Source of the DNA: Oribacterium sp. UBA4274
GTDB lineage: Bacteria; Bacillota; Clostridia; Lachnospirales; Lachnospiraceae
Direction: 5' to 3'
Length of the DNA: 17,500 nt
Assembly: GCA_002396005.1 (NCBI GenBank)
Contig: DGVW01000098.1
Location: 1 to 17,500 of the forward strand
Shown: positions 14,714-17,500 of the stretch, piece after piece
Numbering within the stretch: position 1 is the first letter of the stretch
How the letters are laid out: each line of letters starts with the position of its first letter
Made by a program: the position numbers and the translations under genes
The notes under the pieces: model-generated
What the model was told of the DNA's origin: nothing
Databases searched by the model: none
The model's input: only the letters and a program-made list of their open reading frames with translations

Positions 14714-16852
14714 TTAAACACTTTTATTATATTTACTGAGTATGGCCTTGACTTCCGGCAGTGCCTCCATAAAAACTTCCACACATTTCGGATCAAACTG
14801 TGTGCCTGATTCCTCTTTCACGATCTCCAGTGCTTTGTCCATAGAGAAGGCCGGCTTATATACTCTTGGTGATGCCAGTGCATCGAACACATCGGCAACT
14901 GCCATGATTCTGGCAGAAAGCGGTATAACCTCACCGTGAAGCCCCTCCGGATAACCCTTGCCGTCCCATCTCTCATGATGATAGGCGGCCATGTTTCTCG
15001 CTTCCTTCAGGTAGTTCTCTCCCTGTACTGTATTGATGGCCTGCTCTATGATCTTCTTTCCGGCTGTGGTGTGAGTTTTCATGATCTCAAACTCCTCCGG
15101 TGTCAGCTTGCCGGGTTTGTTCAGAACATTGTCGGGAATGTTTATCTTGCCCACATCATGGAGTGGTGCACTTCTGATGACATCCGAAATAAACTTCGGT
15201 GTAATCTTCTCGGAGTAGTATCCTTTCCTTTTCAGTCCTTCTGCGATGATTCTGACATAGGCTGCAGTTTTCTGTATATGTGCTCCTGTATCGGAGTCAC
15301 GGTTCTCAACCATGTTGGCCATGGTTATGATGAGACCTTCCTGCATCTTGGCAGTTGAGTCTGACAGTTTCCTGAGATACCTTATCTGCTCTGCCTGGTT
15401 GAGAGTCATCTTGGAGATAACATGATACAGCTTCTCGACCTCGTCACCGGTATATATATCCAGTTTCCGCAGTGTTCTGACATTTTCGTCCAGTGTTTCC
15501 TGCTCATAACCGTCCTCCGCAAACTTGTCTACACACTTTGCGAGACTACAGATAGGGTAGGCATTGTAAACGTCGGTAGTCCATATACCATAGGAAACGA
15601 TGACCATGAAAAAGCCTGCCAGGATAACTATAACCCTCAAGATAAAGTCTTTCATATAGTCGGCCATGTAATCCAGGCTTACATCTGCACCTACATAGCA
15701 TACAGTTGTGCCGTCTTCATCTTTTACAGGGTAATTTATAGTTATGAACCATCTGTCCACAGTGCTCTCTTCGATAGGCTCGATGGCCTCACCTGCCAAA
15801 AGCTGCTGATGATACGGCTCAAATGACTTCGAAAAAGGTTTGGCATGTCCCGGTTTATAGGTTTCTGTCCCGTCATCGGATTCCAGATCAAATATATAGA
15901 TGCATCCGTTCTCATCCACCTTATAGACATAGAGATACTGAACACCGGAGGCGGTGGAGCGGATCTTGTATAACAGTTCTTCTGTCTCGTTATAGCCGTC
16001 AACGGTTCTGCCGTCCCTGATATAATCGTCTATTTTGTCGATATCGATGATTTCAGCTGCAAATTTCACTGCATTCTCGGCTATCCCTGTTTTTTCGGCT
16101 TTGGCATTGTCAAAATAGATTTTGATACCGATCCAACCCATGACAATTACAAGAAACAGTGAGATGCCAAAGAGAACTTTTATCATCCTCGTTCTGAAGG
16201 ATGTTTTAAGGTCCTTTCTCCAAACCTCAATCTCCATCAGTTCTTCATGACTGAGTGGTCTCTGACGCCATACTCCGTAGCGGATGGCTGTTTTGTATCT
16301 TTCGGGAAATGCCCGGATCAGTAAACATGCAAGGACAGACGCCACTGCCTTGTCTACCATATTGAAGAATATATTGATGATTACATAGGAGATAAAGGAA
16401 TGAAATCCCAGATTCTCGGACATGGCATCCGCCATGATTTTGATAGAATAGTTCAGCGCTGAGGAAACCACGAACCATTGAACAACGGCGCCCAGAACAC
16501 CGCAAATCGCACCTATAGAAGCAACATACTGCAGGAACACAGTGATGCTGCTCAAGGAATGTCTCTTGAAAAAGTACGCTGTATATAAAGCTACGAGAAT
16601 ATTGATAAAAGCATAGTAAACTGTACCGGGACTGGAAAGATTCAGTATCAGATTGGTGGCAAAGGCAGTCATGACACCAGGGAATATGTCTCCCAGTATG
16701 GTGACGGCAATCGTACCTATAGTGTCAAGATAAAGTGGAAGATCCAGTTTATGAACGCCAAAAGATACAAGTACGTTTACTGCAACACCCAGAATAACAG
16801 TAAGTACCCGCACTTTTGCACCGTTCTTTAATTTGATAGTACTATAATCCAT
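14714..16852 (-). CDS. membrane HD-GYP phosphodiesterase with Cache sensor domain
   Basis: A 712-residue protein. An N-terminal multi-helix domain (about 15-180) resembles ECF-transporter substrate-binding membrane subunits (LPLYLDTIGT..., GDIFPGV). It is followed by a helix (226-247), an extracellular Cache-like domain (248-398), a helix (401-421), a HAMP-like linker (422-490) and HD-GYP (about 500-705). The catalytic set is complete: E516, H525, H565-D566, H594, H625-H626, G633-Y634-P635 and D654. It should hydrolyse cyclic di-GMP (or a related dinucleotide) in response to an extracellular ligand. The start has GGAG eight bases before the ATG. It is the first gene of the operon with the hybrid kinase and the degenerate HD-GYP protein. 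The ligand is unknown. Confidence 0.93.
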   Translation of the reverse strand: MDYSTIKLKNGAKVRVLTVILGVAVNVLVSFGVHKLDLPLYLDTIGTIAVTILGDIFPGVMTAFATNLILNLSSPGTVYYAFINILVALYTAYFFKRHSLSSITVFLQYVASIGAICGVLGAVVQWFVVSSALNYSIKIMADAMSENLGFHSFISYVIINIFFNMVDKAVASVLACLLIRAFPERYKTAIRYGVWRQRPLSHEELMEIEVWRKDLKTSFRTRMIKVLFGISLFLVIVMGWIGIKIYFDNAKAEKTGIAENAVKFAAEIIDIDKIDDYIRDGRTVDGYNETEELLYKIRSTASGVQYLYVYKVDENGCIYIFDLESDDGTETYKPGHAKPFSKSFEPYHQQLLAGEAIEPIEESTVDRWFITINYPVKDEDGTTVCYVGADVSLDYMADYMKDFILRVIVILAGFFMVIVSYGIWTTDVYNAYPICSLAKCVDKFAEDGYEQETLDENVRTLRKLDIYTGDEVEKLYHVISKMTLNQAEQIRYLRKLSDSTAKMQEGLIITMANMVENRDSDTGAHIQKTAAYVRIIAEGLKRKGYYSEKITPKFISDVIRSAPLHDVGKINIPDNVLNKPGKLTPEEFEIMKTHTTAGKKIIEQAINTVQGENYLKEARNMAAYHHERWDGKGYPEGLHGEVIPLSARIMAVADVFDALASPRVYKPAFSMDKALEIVKEESGTQFDPKCVEVFMEALPEVKAILSKYNKSV

Positions 16853-16884
16853 TAATACAGCTCCGATAATTATATGTTAACCGG

Positions 16885-16920
16885 TTCAAAAGCCGGGACA
16901 CGTACTGCTACGTATCCCGG
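16885..16920 (-). terminator. terminator of the alcohol dehydrogenase gene
   Basis: A 12-base stem with one mismatch (16893-16904 with 16909-16920, loop CTGC) lies 9 bases after the dehydrogenase stop codon. It is followed on the minus strand by CTTTTG, a short T-run. It separates that gene from the signalling operon. Confidence 0.72.
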
Positions 16921-16928
16921 TGTCAGGA

Positions 16929-17500
16929 TCAAAGTGCTGCTCTATAAATACGTTCCGCATCTTTGGCATCCAAAGGACGAATACGTGACAGCTTCATGGT
17001 ATCCTGCATTGTGGCATCCAGTGCAAGATCACGGAAATCAGCATCTGTTGGCGCCACGCCAAGTTCAGTAAGGCTCACCGGCATATCAAGTGACTTAAAA
17101 AACTCTTCTGTGCGCGCGATGCCTGCCTCTGCTGCTGCCGCATCACACTCATCGGTGATGCCCCAGACTTTTCTCGCATATCTTGCAAATCTCGGTATGG
17201 CATCCTGATACAGCTCTCTCGCCCAGGAACCCCATACTGCTGACAGTGATGCTCCATGAGTCACATCGTACTTGGCTGACAGTGCATGTCCAAGCTTATG
17301 AACGGAGAAATCCTTGCCTCTTCCGCACTCTGTGAGATTGTTATGTGAGAGGCTGGATGCCCAGAATATCTCTGCCATGGCATCATAGTCCGACGGATCC
17401 TCTGCTACGATGGCACCGTTTTTGATAACTGTCCTGAGAAGTCCCTCAGCGATCTCATCTGTAAGATCAGCCTTTATCTCAGGGATAAAATATCTCTCCA
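16929..17500 (-). CDS. iron-containing alcohol dehydrogenase (butanol-dehydrogenase type), N-terminus off the window
   Basis: About 190 C-terminal residues are visible; the family has about 390, so the NAD(P)-binding half lies beyond the right edge. The visible part begins ERYFIPEI, a family landmark. It contains HNNL..CGRGKDFSVHKLGHALSAKYDVTHG, which holds two metal-ligand histidines (the second His of HKLGH and the one in THG). Closest in character to BdhA/YqhD-like NAD(P)H-dependent dehydrogenases that reduce aldehydes to alcohols in fermentation. The fragment reads without interruption to TGA at 16929 and a terminator follows. Substrate and cofactor cannot be told from this half. Confidence 0.93.
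   Translation of the reverse strand, partial: ERYFIPEIKADLTDEIAEGLLRTVIKNGAIVAEDPSDYDAMAEIFWASSLSHNNLTECGRGKDFSVHKLGHALSAKYDVTHGASLSAVWGSWARELYQDAIPRFARYARKVWGITDECDAAAAEAGIARTEEFFKSLDMPVSLTELGVAPTDADFRDLALDATMQDTMKLSRIRPLDAKDAERIYRAAL

Noticed and set aside
16869..16874. Perfect TATAAT on the minus strand upstream of the intact HD-GYP gene
   Set aside because: The position 17 bases upstream falls in the terminator stem (CCCGGC) and the nearby TTGAAC is only 9 bases away. Without a -35 it is not a supportable promoter, though an unusual promoter there is not excluded.
16879..16886. AACCGGTT palindrome before the signalling operon
   Set aside because: An 8-base palindrome alone is too short to call as an operator.
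1..17500. Search for CRISPR arrays, tRNAs, insertion sequences and phage genes
   Set aside because: No regularly spaced repeats, cloverleaf-like sequences, transposases or integrases were seen. The excisionase-like gene alone does not mark a mobile element.

Overview
The window reads as the chromosome of a low-to-middle GC Bacillota, most likely a Lachnospiraceae-type gut or rumen anaerobe (Butyrivibrio/Roseburia-like). This is inferred from three things: a split CpsB/CpsC/CpsD phosphoregulatory system next to an LCP protein, large multidomain HD-GYP and beta-propeller sensor proteins, and strong GGAGG-type ribosome binding sites. No tRNA, rRNA, CRISPR array, transposase or phage gene was seen.

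Left part (1-5919, all minus strand) is the start of a capsule/exopolysaccharide locus that continues past the left edge. In transcription order it holds a membrane-anchored LytR-CpsA-Psr (LCP) glycopolymer transferase, a small secreted serine-rich protein with its own promoter and terminator, then cpsB (PHP-type tyrosine phosphatase), cpsC (Wzz-like membrane activator), cpsD (BY-kinase) and a CapD/PglF-type UDP-sugar 4,6-dehydratase cut by the window edge. CpsB, C and D form the usual tyrosine phosphorylation cycle that controls polymer production. CapD supplies a modified UDP-sugar, and LCP would attach polymer to the wall.

Middle (5920-8609): a 314-base divergent intergenic region carries a compact structured element made of two consecutive hairpins, probably a dispersed repeat or an RNA. 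It is followed on the plus strand by a membrane-anchored SGNH-fold protein whose catalytic Ser, Asn and His all appear substituted (a pseudoenzyme). Convergent to it, with terminators between them, is a small excisionase/MerR-like DNA-binding protein preceded by a very AT-rich, palindrome-containing leader.

Right part (8610-16852, minus strand) is a tight three-gene signalling operon. It runs from an intact HD-GYP phosphodiesterase with a multi-helix membrane domain plus a Cache sensor, to a 1204-residue propeller-type hybrid histidine kinase ending in a receiver domain with no DNA-binding output, to a 7-TM protein with an HD-GYP domain that has lost most metal ligands and a long uncharacterised C-terminal beta-rich region. 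Pairing an active with a dead HD-GYP around an orphan hybrid kinase is the most unusual arrangement here. The window ends inside an iron-dependent alcohol dehydrogenase gene that has its own terminator.
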